Below are positions 10,401 to 19,127 of a DNA stretch of 64,000 nucleotides, piece by piece. The position numbers and the translations under genes were made by a program. Every line of letters starts with the position of its first letter. The stretch's first letter is position 1. Origin of the DNA: Proales similis (Eukaryota; Rotifera; Eurotatoria; Ploima; Proalidae); assembly GCA_019059635.1 (NCBI GenBank), contig JAGVRJ010000009.1, positions 715,001 to 779,000 of the forward strand, read 5' to 3'. The notes below the pieces were generated by a model. The model saw only the letters and a list, made by a program, of their open reading frames with translations. It had not been told where the DNA came from and searched no databases.

Positions 10401-11953
10401 CGAAACTTTTCAGGTGGATAATGAGGCTCCAACAATATGATTTCGTCCTGAAATACAAAGAAGGCGCGGACAATTCAGCGGCGGACGCCTTAACAAGGTG
10501 GTTCGACCAAGCGCCGACGGAACCACAGGACAAGCCAGAACCAAATGACGAAGAGCACGGCGAATACATAATAAACGAGATAAGGTTCGGAGTACCGGAG
10601 AACGAGGTGTTCGACGCGGACATCCGAACAATCATCGGATGGAAAAGAAACGACGAAAAGCAAAAACCCAGGTTGCCCGAAGAATCAAGCAATGACCTCA
10701 AGGCATACTGGAATCAGTATGACAAAATGGTGGTCATAAACTCGATGCTATACAGGCAGACTACAATAGACGGCAAGGAATGTATCCAAATCGTGGTCCC
10801 GACGGAACGACGAATGGCCATCGCCAAATACTGCCACGAGTCAAGGGCCGGCGGACACCTGGGATACGAAAAGTCAATCAGATTAATACGCGAGAGGTTT
10901 TATTGGCCAGGATCCGACAGCGACCTCAAGCAACTAATAAGGAGCTGCGCAACATGCCACGCCGTGAAGGCACCACAAGCCTATGACCGACCGGAGCTCC
11001 AGCCAATAACAACCAATAGGCCACTGGAGCTGGTCACGGCAGACGTGGCGGGCCCACTGCCGACGACGGAACGCGAGAACAAATACCTTATAGTATTTGT
11101 CGACCATTTTTCAAAATACATCGAACTGAGGGCAATGCCAAACCAGGAGGCGAATACGGTGGCAACGGCGTTGACGGAATTTATAGGCAGACACGGTGTA
11201 CCGGAGAAACTACTCACAGACCAAGGCACCTGCTTCGAATCGGAAATCATCGCGAACCTGTGCGAGCTATTCGACGTGAGCAAGTGCCGAACAACACCCT
11301 TCCACCCGCAAACGGACGGTCAGTCCGAGCGGATGATCAGAACGACGAAGGAGATACTACGATGTCTAGAACAAGAGCAGCGAGGCGAGTGGGACGAGAG
11401 TTTACCACTCATAGCGCTGGCGCTCAATACCAGCGTACACGCAACTACGAGGACCTGCCCATACTGGGTGATGTACGGACGAGCGGCGAAGATCCCATTG
11501 GATTTAGTATTTCCAGCGACAAGTCTCCCGAGCCCAGAGCAACCGGAAAGCTACGTGCAACGGCTACGGACAATACTTCAGAGCACGTACGAAACCGTGG
11601 AAAAGACGGGAGCGGCGAGAGTCGAACGAATGAAGCTCAACCACGACAGAAGGGCGAGGCCAATCACGTTCGAAATTGGCGAACAAGTATACTTGAAAAA
11701 CACAACGAGGAAAGGTCTCGAACCGAACTTCATAGGACCATGGACAATAGAAAGAGTGTTCAACAACAACACTTACGAGATACGGCGGAACCACGACGAG
11801 ACGTCGAAGAGAGGACGCGGAAGACCGCGATCCAATAAAAGGATTGTGAACGGACAACTCCTGAAGCGAGCAGAGGTGGCACACGCGGGCAGAACACAGG
11901 AGAGCGGGGAGGACAGCGAACCCGAGCCTCCGCCCGACCAAAGGCCCCAATGA
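7412..11953 (+). CDS. Gag-Pol polyprotein of the Ty3/gypsy element
   Basis: One uninterrupted frame of 1513 codons runs from the ATG at 7412, with no frameshift or stop between gag and pol. Residue positions are approximate. An N-terminal hydrophobic stretch of about 40 residues is unusual for Gag. A gag capsid region lies at 200-350, a CCHC knuckle (CHNCNEKGHLRKNC) at 393 and an aspartic protease (IDTGSATTI) at 446. Reverse transcriptase has FSTLDLASGYHQV and the catalytic YIDD at 762. RNase H begins ECDASEKALGAAL near 913. Integrase has an HHCC finger near 1140 and a D,D,E core including LTDQGTCFES and HPQTDGQSERM. All catalytic signatures look intact. The frame also stays open upstream into the LTR to a GTG at 7313, but that is less likely as a start. 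Confidence 0.95.
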   Translation: MVAAEKEPGASRSPWRSDMEWWAGVGAAILIILAMLLSLPATACAATFGLAGLSLAGVAAWRMMAPGLGGKSYRGRRIENRRHGTDDDGLSRSFPSVESDVSTIGLPLDDSPEIPRTRITRNTEARQTATAANTSIISEADNRQTDTTGAIELATPEGELRRPNIAITSTRGLQLATAAGAGAGTWATDFTTLGGMERFHDGMDAVEWWKTFNLFTGADNASLHLIVRQLISSIDMQCTKRIVNDLEAAKTVEDVKTAFLQEFGSRRSEIDFRRRFYLEEQGPRTVKEFAQELKKLSEAAWGTGRNNDVDERLKSQLQWGLRNKSWTSILAAQTEWTFKQMVEFCVKLEEDMSATRNRRKETKKPIAGNQERRGEEKEQPQQQKIQRPLAEMECHNCNEKGHLRKNCPHAKGTVNVRTNNVEEIGDEMLVKTTAKINGKITNITIDTGSATTIMSTERHRTEFPDQKLAWTNTKLRTVTGDNIKVHGAFKAEFQYADELVKVPIIVADIAGNRVLVGLNILRVCETLRRWNEKQIGKDDLNIVKRRGQPTKEPTAKEEKEALVDPANEAAREEALKELSQVLQENDAPTLQDITQTDLIEHEITLETDKPANHPMRRIPFNRRLETKQLLDEMIQCGLIRPSKSEWNSPLVVVQKKTGGVRVCVDYRELNAVTKKDGFMIPRIEDIFAQLNGAKWFSTLDLASGYHQVRVKEQDKYKTAFRCEFGVYEYNVMPFGLCNAPATFQRLMETVLKDLIGKCCFVYIDDIIVFSKELTQHIEDLKQVLRALQLANLKIKKEKAKLVVNGVEFLGQLVQGGKVMPLKYKVAAIATKREPQTPKELKSALGMFNYYRRFIPRYGELSQSVYTLASKTKKEFKWTEELRRDFAALREALCRTTADGGALSLPDFSRRFILECDASEKALGAALGQWTDNGIEPIAFWSKSLNQTEQRYAINEKEVMAIVLATENFRWYLMGKQFDLITDHKPIVWLWKLKSPSAKLFRWIMRLQQYDFVLKYKEGADNSAADALTRWFDQAPTEPQDKPEPNDEEHGEYIINEIRFGVPENEVFDADIRTIIGWKRNDEKQKPRLPEESSNDLKAYWNQYDKMVVINSMLYRQTTIDGKECIQIVVPTERRMAIAKYCHESRAGGHLGYEKSIRLIRERFYWPGSDSDLKQLIRSCATCHAVKAPQAYDRPELQPITTNRPLELVTADVAGPLPTTERENKYLIVFVDHFSKYIELRAMPNQEANTVATALTEFIGRHGVPEKLLTDQGTCFESEIIANLCELFDVSKCRTTPFHPQTDGQSERMIRTTKEILRCLEQEQRGEWDESLPLIALALNTSVHATTRTCPYWVMYGRAAKIPLDLVFPATSLPSPEQPESYVQRLRTILQSTYETVEKTGAARVERMKLNHDRRARPITFEIGEQVYLKNTTRKGLEPNFIGPWTIERVFNNNTYEIRRNHDETSKRGRGRPRSNKRIVNGQLLKRAEVAHAGRTQESGEDSEPEPPPDQRPQ
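7413..7430 (+). other. Candidate primer binding site
   Basis: TGGTGGCAGCGGAAAAGG begins one base after the 5' LTR, where tRNA primer sites beginning TGG normally lie. I could not assign the tRNA. It overlaps the first ATG of the gag-pol frame (7412-7414). Confidence 0.55.
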
Positions 11954-12086
11954 AAACTGAAGCACCGAAATCCGGATCGAGCTATTAGGTGGGGCGCTCG
12001 ACCGGACTTGGAAGCCCCACCCGCGCACAAAGAAAAAAAAAAGAAGAGGAAAAAATTAGAGATCCAGTTTATTTATCGTCACGCCG

Positions 12087-12974
12087 TTAGTGAAAGTAAC
12101 GCCAGCCACGGACCAAGCCCTCCTCGACCAGGACGTCGTGGACCTGTGGCAACTGCGAAGCGGGGACGGCGAAACCGGCGCCCACTTCAACAGTAGCCGC
12201 AACCCGGACCTCGAGTGGGTAATCGACTCCGCCAAGCTGAAGCGGCTCGGACCCGGCGTGATACCGGAGCCAAGCGTTGGCGGAAAGTCGGTAGAAACCC
12301 ACATAGGCCCGAAACCGCCCCGCATCCGAGACGAGTCGGACCTCGCGCAACGGACCGAGGCCGAAGCGGTCGGCTAATCCGGCGAGCCAGCGCAGCAGGG
12401 CGCGGCGGAGGGCTGCAGCCCCTGTAGCAGCCGGGAGACCACCAACAACCAGGAGGGATATTCCCAACCCAGAGCAGGCCACGGCGTTGGCGGCGGTGCT
12501 GGCGTTGGCGGCGGTGCTGGCGTTGGCTGCGGTGCTGGCGTTGGCTGCGGTGCTGGCGTTGGCTGCGGTGCTGGCGTTGGCTGCGGTGCTGGCGTTGGCG
12601 GCGGTGCTGGCTGTAACGGCGGTGCTGGTTCTAACGGCGGTGCTGGCTGTAGCAACGGTGCTGGCGTCGGCGGTGCGGGGCTTGGCGGGTTCGCCAAGGT
12701 CCCGACCACGGCGGCCCCGGCGCGCGGAAGGATCCCGGCGAGCGGACACCGACCGGGGACGGACTCGGCGTGTAGTGAGCGGCGTAGCTCCCACAACAGC
12801 CGCGGGGACCCCGGCCAGCAGCTCACCCAAAGTGATACCGGCCCCGGATCGGGTGGGTGGAGCACGGCTGGCCGAAGGAGACCGGGCACGGCGGGGATCG
12901 CCCGTGCTGCGGGCCCGCGAGGAGCGAAGTTCCCGCAGCCGGTCGACCACAGTCGAAAACTTGCTTAGCTTCAT
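12087..12974 (-). CDS. Antisense ORF of unknown function inside the LTR element
   Basis: From ATG 12974 (context AAAAAAATGA) the minus strand is open for 295 codons to a TAA at 12087. The N-terminus is MKLSKFSTVVDRLRELRS, followed by an Arg/Ser/Pro-rich part and an eight-fold ASTAAN-like hexapeptide repeat. The C-terminal part of about 110 residues looks globular (RAYVGFYRLSANAWLRYHAG, PLEVRVAATVEVGAGFAVPA). Codons there look chosen, for example many GTC, CTC, TTC and TAC, rather than random. A + strand frame (12487-13047) opposes it but contains mostly the repeat and basic low-complexity sequence. GC-rich DNA makes long chance ORFs commoner, so this stays unproven. I recognise no family. Confidence 0.5.
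   Translation of the reverse strand: MKLSKFSTVVDRLRELRSSRARSTGDPRRARSPSASRAPPTRSGAGITLGELLAGVPAAVVGATPLTTRRVRPRSVSARRDPSARRGRRGRDLGEPAKPRTADASTVATASTAVRTSTAVTASTAANASTAANASTAANASTAANASTAANASTAANASTAANAVACSGLGISLLVVGGLPAATGAAALRRALLRWLAGLADRFGLGPLREVRLVSDAGRFRAYVGFYRLSANAWLRYHAGSEPLQLGGVDYPLEVRVAATVEVGAGFAVPASQLPQVHDVLVEEGLVRGWRYFH
12484..12612. repeat. 18-bp minisatellite within the element
   Basis: About seven copies of an 18-bp unit (GGCGTTGGCKGCGGTGCT, K = G or T) are followed by degenerate copies to about 12670. Because 18 is a multiple of 3, it keeps the antisense frame open and encodes the hexapeptide repeat. Confidence 0.85.
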
Positions 12975-13025
12975 TTTTTTAAATGAAGGCAAGCGACCAC
13001 GCGGCGAGAGAAATTATTTTTTTCC

Positions 13026-13042
13026 GGGAGGGGCGGGAAGGA
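13026..13042 (+). other. Polypurine tract
   Basis: A purine run broken by a single C (GGGAGGGGCGGGAAGGA) directly abuts the 3' LTR, the expected second-strand primer position. Confidence 0.8.
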
Positions 13043-13238
13043 TGTAACCGACTCAACGTTGCATTCGCAACTTTGAGTTGGTTCCGCCCTCCCGTCCCCC
13101 TGTCGTATTTAATCCGCTGCTTGCGTAAGCAAGCAGCGAGTGTCAAAGAAGTTTTTAAAAAATAAAACAACAAGCTTATCCACCACGTTTATTGGGGATA
13201 AGCTTAGAACAGTTTGGACAACCAGCCAATCTGTTATA
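13043..13238 (+). repeat. 3' LTR
   Basis: This matches the 5' LTR over all 196 bp by eye. Its AATAAA is at 13161-13166. A purine tract precedes it and the CATA target duplication follows. Confidence 0.95.
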
Positions 13239-13242
13239 CATA
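13239..13242. repeat. Target site duplication CATA, right copy
   Basis: This is the partner of 7212-7215, directly abutting the end of the 3' LTR. Confidence 0.85.
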
Positions 13243-14316
13243 AAACAAATAAATGAAAAATGATTTTTATCGATTTTTACTTTTTGGTACGTTCATATCA
13301 AATTTAATTGATTAAATTCGATAAAACACCAAAAGAAACCAAGAGATGGTATTAATCAGTAAGAACGTTTTATTTTTCATTCTTCGTTTCATTTCGCATT
13401 AAATAACAAAAAAAAACGGAAATTCAAAAAGCTTAAATGAAAGGTAGAAAGATAAACGTCTATAAAGGAAAGAGTCAAATAGAAACAATCACTGATGAGA
13501 AATTCTACACTCGTTCGCGAAGGGGCATGTATAACATAAATTTCTGTTCGATTTGCCGATTGTAGAATAAATAGATATGAAAAGGGCGAAAATTGGCTTC
13601 GAACTATCGACTAATTCGAATGTTGTCACAGCTATTCTATATATTCAAGTGATTTGCTGTTTTCGCGTAAATACAAGACAGTTGCGCTTGTTTGCAGTTG
13701 CTTAAAATAATCTCGCGTGCTGGATTGCCCAATTTGCCAGAAGCTTTCCTGAAGATTTCATTCGTACATTGGACTTGAACCATTCCTGTAAGTTGCGTTT
13801 GATCGAGAGCTGCATTCGTTTAGATGGTGATCACAGAAAGCTGGTTGCTTTTGCTCAAACGCTTAATTTAGATACTTGAGCTTGATTTTGTTCAATTTTA
13901 AATATTGGAAGGCATGAAGTCGATGTTTATCTCTATTCTATGAAGCCCTGCGTCAAATTGCTGTTTTTTGATATTTTGACATCATTCGTATACATTATGA
14001 TATAAAAGCTTTATAATTTTGATCATTACGGGACTTGTTTACTATTTAGGTGAAAGTTTATTAGGACCTGGACGGCTTATTAGTAATGCAATTGATCTCT
14101 TGGACGCCGTTCACTCTGGCTTGAGATAAAAGTACTTGCATACGGAGTCGCTTAGGAGATGTGCTTTCTTGTTGATGTGATGCTGAGCAAATAATTCCTT
14201 TTTGATTGGCTTATCAGGTAATCATAAGGGTAACCTTTCAAATTTGAAAGTTTTTAGTCTGCTGATCATTAAATAAAGCTTTTACAAGCTGATAGTTACC
14301 ATGTTCATCGATGGCT
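13243..14316. other. Intergenic, no supported gene
   Basis: AT-rich sequence between the retrotransposon and the 3' end of innexin 1. An AATAAA-like motif at about 13246-13252 could be the original Rab21 poly(A) signal, now displaced by 6 kb. I see no coding signal. Confidence 0.5.
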
Positions 14317-15581
14317 CTATACAAAAACTCCACCGTCGTCTTGATTACGCTTGAAATGATCCCATAGGGCAGACATTACCTCGCCCATAATAACCTGATT
14401 GGAATTCTTTCCGATCAGCCGTAAGACTAGCACACCGTCTTGTCGTAAGTAATGTTCACCGAATGATCGAAACAATTTCTTATCGAATTTCTCGCGACTC
14501 AGCCTGTCCATGAGTTTAAGATACTTTTTGAGGAAGCTGATACGATTCCAGGGCAACGAGTACCAAACCCAGAGGAAGAAACCGTAAATAGAGGCAACGG
14601 CCACGTAAATTAGCCAAAACCAGATTATCATGAATATTTTCTCGTTGAATAAATTTATCGGCAGAGCACACTGAACGACATAGTCGTGAATATTATCTCC
14701 CAGAAATCTCACTTGAAAGTGGCACATGGTCACTCTGGGAAACCTTGACGACTCGATCATATCGGTGCTGAGCTGCATCTGAGGTGGCTGCATCCAGCTG
14801 GTGATCACTTCTATGCCGTATAGCTTGAATTTATTGCCGAAAAATTTGTTCAAAAGAAACAGCTGCACGAATGCGTTTACGATGAAGAGCAGTTTCGTGA
14901 ATAGGTAAACTGATAGAAGGTAGTTGCCTTGCTTTTTTCCAAATATTACGCAGCAAAACTTGCCGAGGAACTTGGTGATACGAGCCAATGGGCCTGAGCT
15001 AATTTCTCGCTGCACCTCAAGCGCTTTGTCCATATGCTTTGCAAGATAGCGAAGTGTCTTCTCGCGCACGTCTGGATTCAAGTGCTCCATGTTATTTACA
15101 GACTTAACTAGCGCACTTATGTCAAAGCCGGTCTTTGTGCTGAATGAGTGCCACACTACTGACGGCGAGTAAAACATTAAAGCTTGCAAAAGTAATATAA
15201 ATGGAACCCATTGATAGTAGCTTATGTGCGGCCGCTTCAAATCGTTCGGGCCTGGCACTCTTTCTTTCCAAGGCAGAAAGTAAGTGTTGGATATCCAACA
15301 TATGTAATTCGTATATTCGACGTGCGATCCGGTAAACTGAGCGGGTACCCAGCAGGAAATTGCTGTAGTTTTGAAAAAGGCAAATTAAGATTAAGTTTGC
15401 TAATGAGCGTGAGAAAAAAATGCTTACGATCTCCAACATATTGTTTGGTGCTAACTACAACTGTAAAGAGCATAAGCAGGACCACTGAGTATCGTCTGCT
15501 CAGGCGATCGATAAAGTCGTCATCGTTGTGAAAACGAAATTGACGCACTTTAGTTATGGCGTCAATAAAGCCGGCGACCAT
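14317..15581 (-). CDS. Innexin 1 (gap junction protein)
   Basis: Innexins are four-pass membrane proteins that form invertebrate gap junctions and hemichannels. Exon 15581-15428 and exon 15362-14317, split by a 65-nt intron, give 399 residues. The N-terminal part reads FIDRLSRRYSV, then the first helix and STKQYVGDPISCW. Extracellular loop 1 has two cysteines (ISCW and YICW) in the usual FTG.HVEYTN setting. The diagnostic YYQWVPF starts helix 2. Loop 2 holds two cysteines (VTMCHFQ and VVQCALPIN), followed by the fourth helix and a short cytoplasmic tail. The ATG is preceded closely by TTTTTAAG, a possible splice acceptor. All hallmarks are intact. Confidence 0.97.
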
Positions 15582-18500
15582 ACTTAAAAAGCAAATTGGT
15601 AATTTTTAACACAAAAAAAAGGTTGGCAATTGTTCGGGTCGATTTGTCGAGGTTGATCGGAGCAAGATATGGATAGTTATCGGTAAGCTGACTGATTTCG
15701 AAGAGCAAATAAAATTCGACGAATCGACTAGCTAATTGGCAAGAGCAATAAAGCAATAATCGAAGCTAATACTCTTTTTTTACGCTTATGAAGCTGAATC
15801 TACTAATGGTTCTTAACTGAAGGGGGCAACAGTTGAAACAAGTTATCCCGATTGAGTTGAGCTTTTCTATTCGGTGACTATATAGTCGATAAGTCAAAAC
15901 TCGCCACTCCCAGCTTACTTTCGTTAGTATTTGACTGACCTCTAATGATATTCAAAACTTGCCCAACACAATTAAAGTTCCTGAGGCGAAATCGAATACG
16001 AAAATTAATTCAATTGGTGCTGCAAATTACTATCGCCTGCTATAACTCAGTTTTTTTCTCAACTTAAAACGAGGCGAGTTTTCTTCGTTTCTAACTTTTT
16101 GTTTGTCGCCAAAACAAAACACTCTAACTCGATTCGTATAGAGTGCGTTCAATTTAAAACTCTAGTCGATTTGAATGACCGATTTATATCTTCTTTTTCC
16201 GATAAAGTGGTCATAAATTAAAACCAGAGCAATTAGAACGATGCTGGCTCTGAATTCTCCGCAGACCAGCAAACTTTAATCTTTACAACAAGCGAAAGTG
16301 ATTGATTCAACTAAATCAACTAATTAATGAAGAAGAGAAGAAAATGAAGAATTGACTGCGTTTTAAAAGTCTAGCTGAGACTTTATCTACAGGGAATATT
16401 CGGAAAGAACGGTTTGTGTTTGTCACAACGCCTGTAACTTGAGCGGCTATTTAAACACGCGAGAAAAATAAATTCCTGCCGACTCGCGAGCCTCTGGCGT
16501 CTGTTGAACTGGGAATAGACGATGGACAAGAGGAGAGCTTTCGCTTCCGATATGTTAAGTGCGAGGCTAATTCATGCCCAAGCAAATAGAAATGTGATTT
16601 TCCTTAATTTTCCGCCAAAGCTTTCTATCTCATGTTCTATGGCTATAAAAATGAAGCTTAAATCAAAGTGTAATTTAATTAAATGATTCTATTTGTTCTA
16701 TTTGGTTTAGGCACACAGACACGACTAAACGCGTGCGCGCAAATCAATGCTGCGATTAGCCTCTCGAATATTTGCCGCCTATTCTCGCATGTGAATTGTA
16801 AATAGCAATTAAATGCTGTCGATAAAGAGTTTGGAGGAATGAAAAGACTAAAGTTTGCTCAAGTTTGCGGCGCCTCCTAAAAATAGCCAAGCATCAGATT
16901 TAAATGAGTCTATGACTGCTAATAAGACCCATCAATATTTAAACGCCATGCAAAAAAGAAAAAAGCTGCAAATGTCCAGTTGACATTAAAGACTGCAATA
17001 AAAACACTTGCACTTCTTTATGGTTGAATAGAGCGTCTGCAAGCAGATGGTATAAAAGGCTATTGACTTACGACACGCTATACATGTTGATGTCGATTAA
17101 TTTTCTCTCAACTCAATTCTAATCTTAACTTTCAGATCTGGTTTGGTGTGCTCAAGAGCTTTCAATAAAGAAATAGAATTAGTTTGTTGCCAGTAAGATT
17201 AAATAGACGAGCGAAGCGAGTTCATTTAGTCCGAGCAAAGTTAGAGCATCAGAGGGACAACAACTTACCTATGGAAGCTATAGATCATTATCAAATAACC
17301 GAAGGCCGTTATTCAACTGGCCTTTAATCAAGCAGGAAAAGCAGGAAATTATCTCCATTTAATTTCTAACTAGTGAGCGAATAACGCGCCACTAGATTTA
17401 AGTAGTTTTCTAAACAGAGCAGAATCAAATAGCGCCGGATCGGAGATGCCAATTGTGCACAAGCTTCAATCGATTCCAGTTGAGCTTTATGTGCATTAAC
17501 TTGTTACACAAAATGTAGCCGCCTCGAATAGCAGCGTTGGCCAATTTATAATTCGCTACAATTAATAATTGATGCAATTTCGTGTGGCAATGAATTCGAG
17601 CACTTTGCCTCGTTGAAGAGCGGATGCATCAGATGGGAAGCTCGTTTTTCGCAAATAAAAAAAAAACTATGCACCCTGCGGCAATACTATACATTATCGA
17701 TCGATAAATCGAGTGTTTACCGTTAGAACCAACGCAAGACACGCCGATCGAAATCTCGCATAGGGAACTGAAGTGATGGTTGATGAGTACGCGTTCTTAC
17801 GCTTTGAGAGTGAATGCCAGACGCACTTTGAAATATTCACCAAGTGGATGCTTGCGATTAGCTAAGCACACATTCAGAGCAGACACTTTAATGACAATAC
17901 TTAAGATCTCTCAATTCAAAACAATGCAGCTTGCTTCACATCCTACTCTAAGAAGGAAGCTTTTTATTCCTGATATCTATGCCATTCAAAACTCACTTAA
18001 ACATCCAAGCACTCGATTCAGCGGCTGAACACACAAATATATGTTAGTCATTTAAATTTCTGATGGTGAATTAATATGGCGATCTTATGCAAGGCTGCTT
18101 CGAGTGCTCGATTCAGCGATTTTCCGCCTGATGAATATAAAGCCCTACGCTCTTAATACGGTGATCCTATTCTCGCATGGTTCCACTAATCTACGCGGAA
18201 ATAATTGCTTTTTGCTGCAGAATTATGTTCTGATGGTGGCCGACAAAAGATCCTAAATTATCTGAGTTTTCTTCAGACGGACACGGAAAATCTCCGACGT
18301 GTAATGAGCGAATTATTTTGAAATCGTTTTATGGTGGCGTTTTGAGTGTGCCTTGAGCTTCTTTGGTTCCCTTTCGCTCTTTATTTCTCTCTCTCTCTCC
18401 CTTTAGCTGCCTGATCACAAAATCCAATTTTGTGTAATGGCCAATACTACCCTACAGATGATTGATTAAATTTGGTGTTTGCGGGCAAAACATAATTAAT

Positions 18501-19109
18501 TCCGAAAGTAAATTTGGACCAGCGCAGAGATGTTGATTGAGATCAGAAGGAGCAGATCGCCTGAGCTGCTGGTTTTTGTCCTCTGTTTTTGCAGGCGGTC
18601 TGTTCTTTTTTTTTTATAATGGACTGTGTGCATGAGACTTAAGCTCTAATCAGTTAAAGTGAATATGGCGACTCGCTGATAAATTAGTGAGCTTCGTGCA
18701 AAAAACACAAATCTGGTCCACATTGAAAAATGATCACAAAAGTCAGTTTCCATTAAACATGATGAATCAAATCGCATTAATGATGAATGAAGTCGCTAAT
18801 AAAGCATGCCGCAAAGCACACATGAACCTAATTTATATGCTCATTCACTTTTAGATTTGGGAAGCGCAAACGGAATTTGTGCTGTCCGCCGGTTCGTTTC
18901 TTTGTGCAGTCTCTAGACGGCCCCTACTGCATGCTGATTATTTTTGCAAAATTGATAATCAAAGACCATAACGACATAGTTTGCCTAGCCATCTCAGGCT
19001 TCTTTCACAATAAATTGTTTAAATAAGCAGCTAATCGAGTTGAAGTGCTTCAATATCATCGCACATTAGGGATAAACGGCTGAGATAAATGCTTTTCCCA
19101 TTCCGCTTT

Positions 19110-19127
19110 ACACACACACACACACAC
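19110..19127. repeat. (CA)n microsatellite
   Basis: An uninterrupted AC dinucleotide run in the gene-free region. Confidence 0.9.

Larger units (their letters stand above)
11954..13042 (+). other. GC-rich 3' segment of the element between pol and 3' LTR
   Basis: This is about 1.1 kb, strikingly GC-rich compared with gag-pol and especially with host DNA. It starts with an 8-bp inverted repeat (11988-11995 with 12014-12021, GGTGGGGC/GCCCCACC) and a purine run near 12030-12060. No env-like + strand frame with a signal peptide or fusion features is seen. The notable content is the antisense ORF and its minisatellite. Confidence 0.8.
7216..13238 (+). mobile_element. Complete Ty3/gypsy LTR retrotransposon, recent insertion
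   Basis: The element is 6023 bp. Two 196-bp direct repeats (7216-7411 and 13043-13238) match at every base I compared. They start TGTAAC and end GTTATA, an imperfect inverted terminal pair. A 4-bp target duplication CATA flanks it (7212-7215 and 13239-13242). Inside are a single gag-pol frame, a GC-rich 3' segment and a purine tract just before the right LTR. Identical LTRs and an undamaged pol frame mean the copy is young and may still be active. Domain order protease, RT, RNase H, integrase is that of Ty3/gypsy. Confidence 0.97.

Noticed and set aside
12487..13047. Plus-strand 186-codon frame in the GC-rich 3' segment as an env or accessory gene
   Set aside because: It is mostly the minisatellite read as AVLALA-type repeats and Arg-rich sequence; the minus-strand frame is longer and more protein-like.
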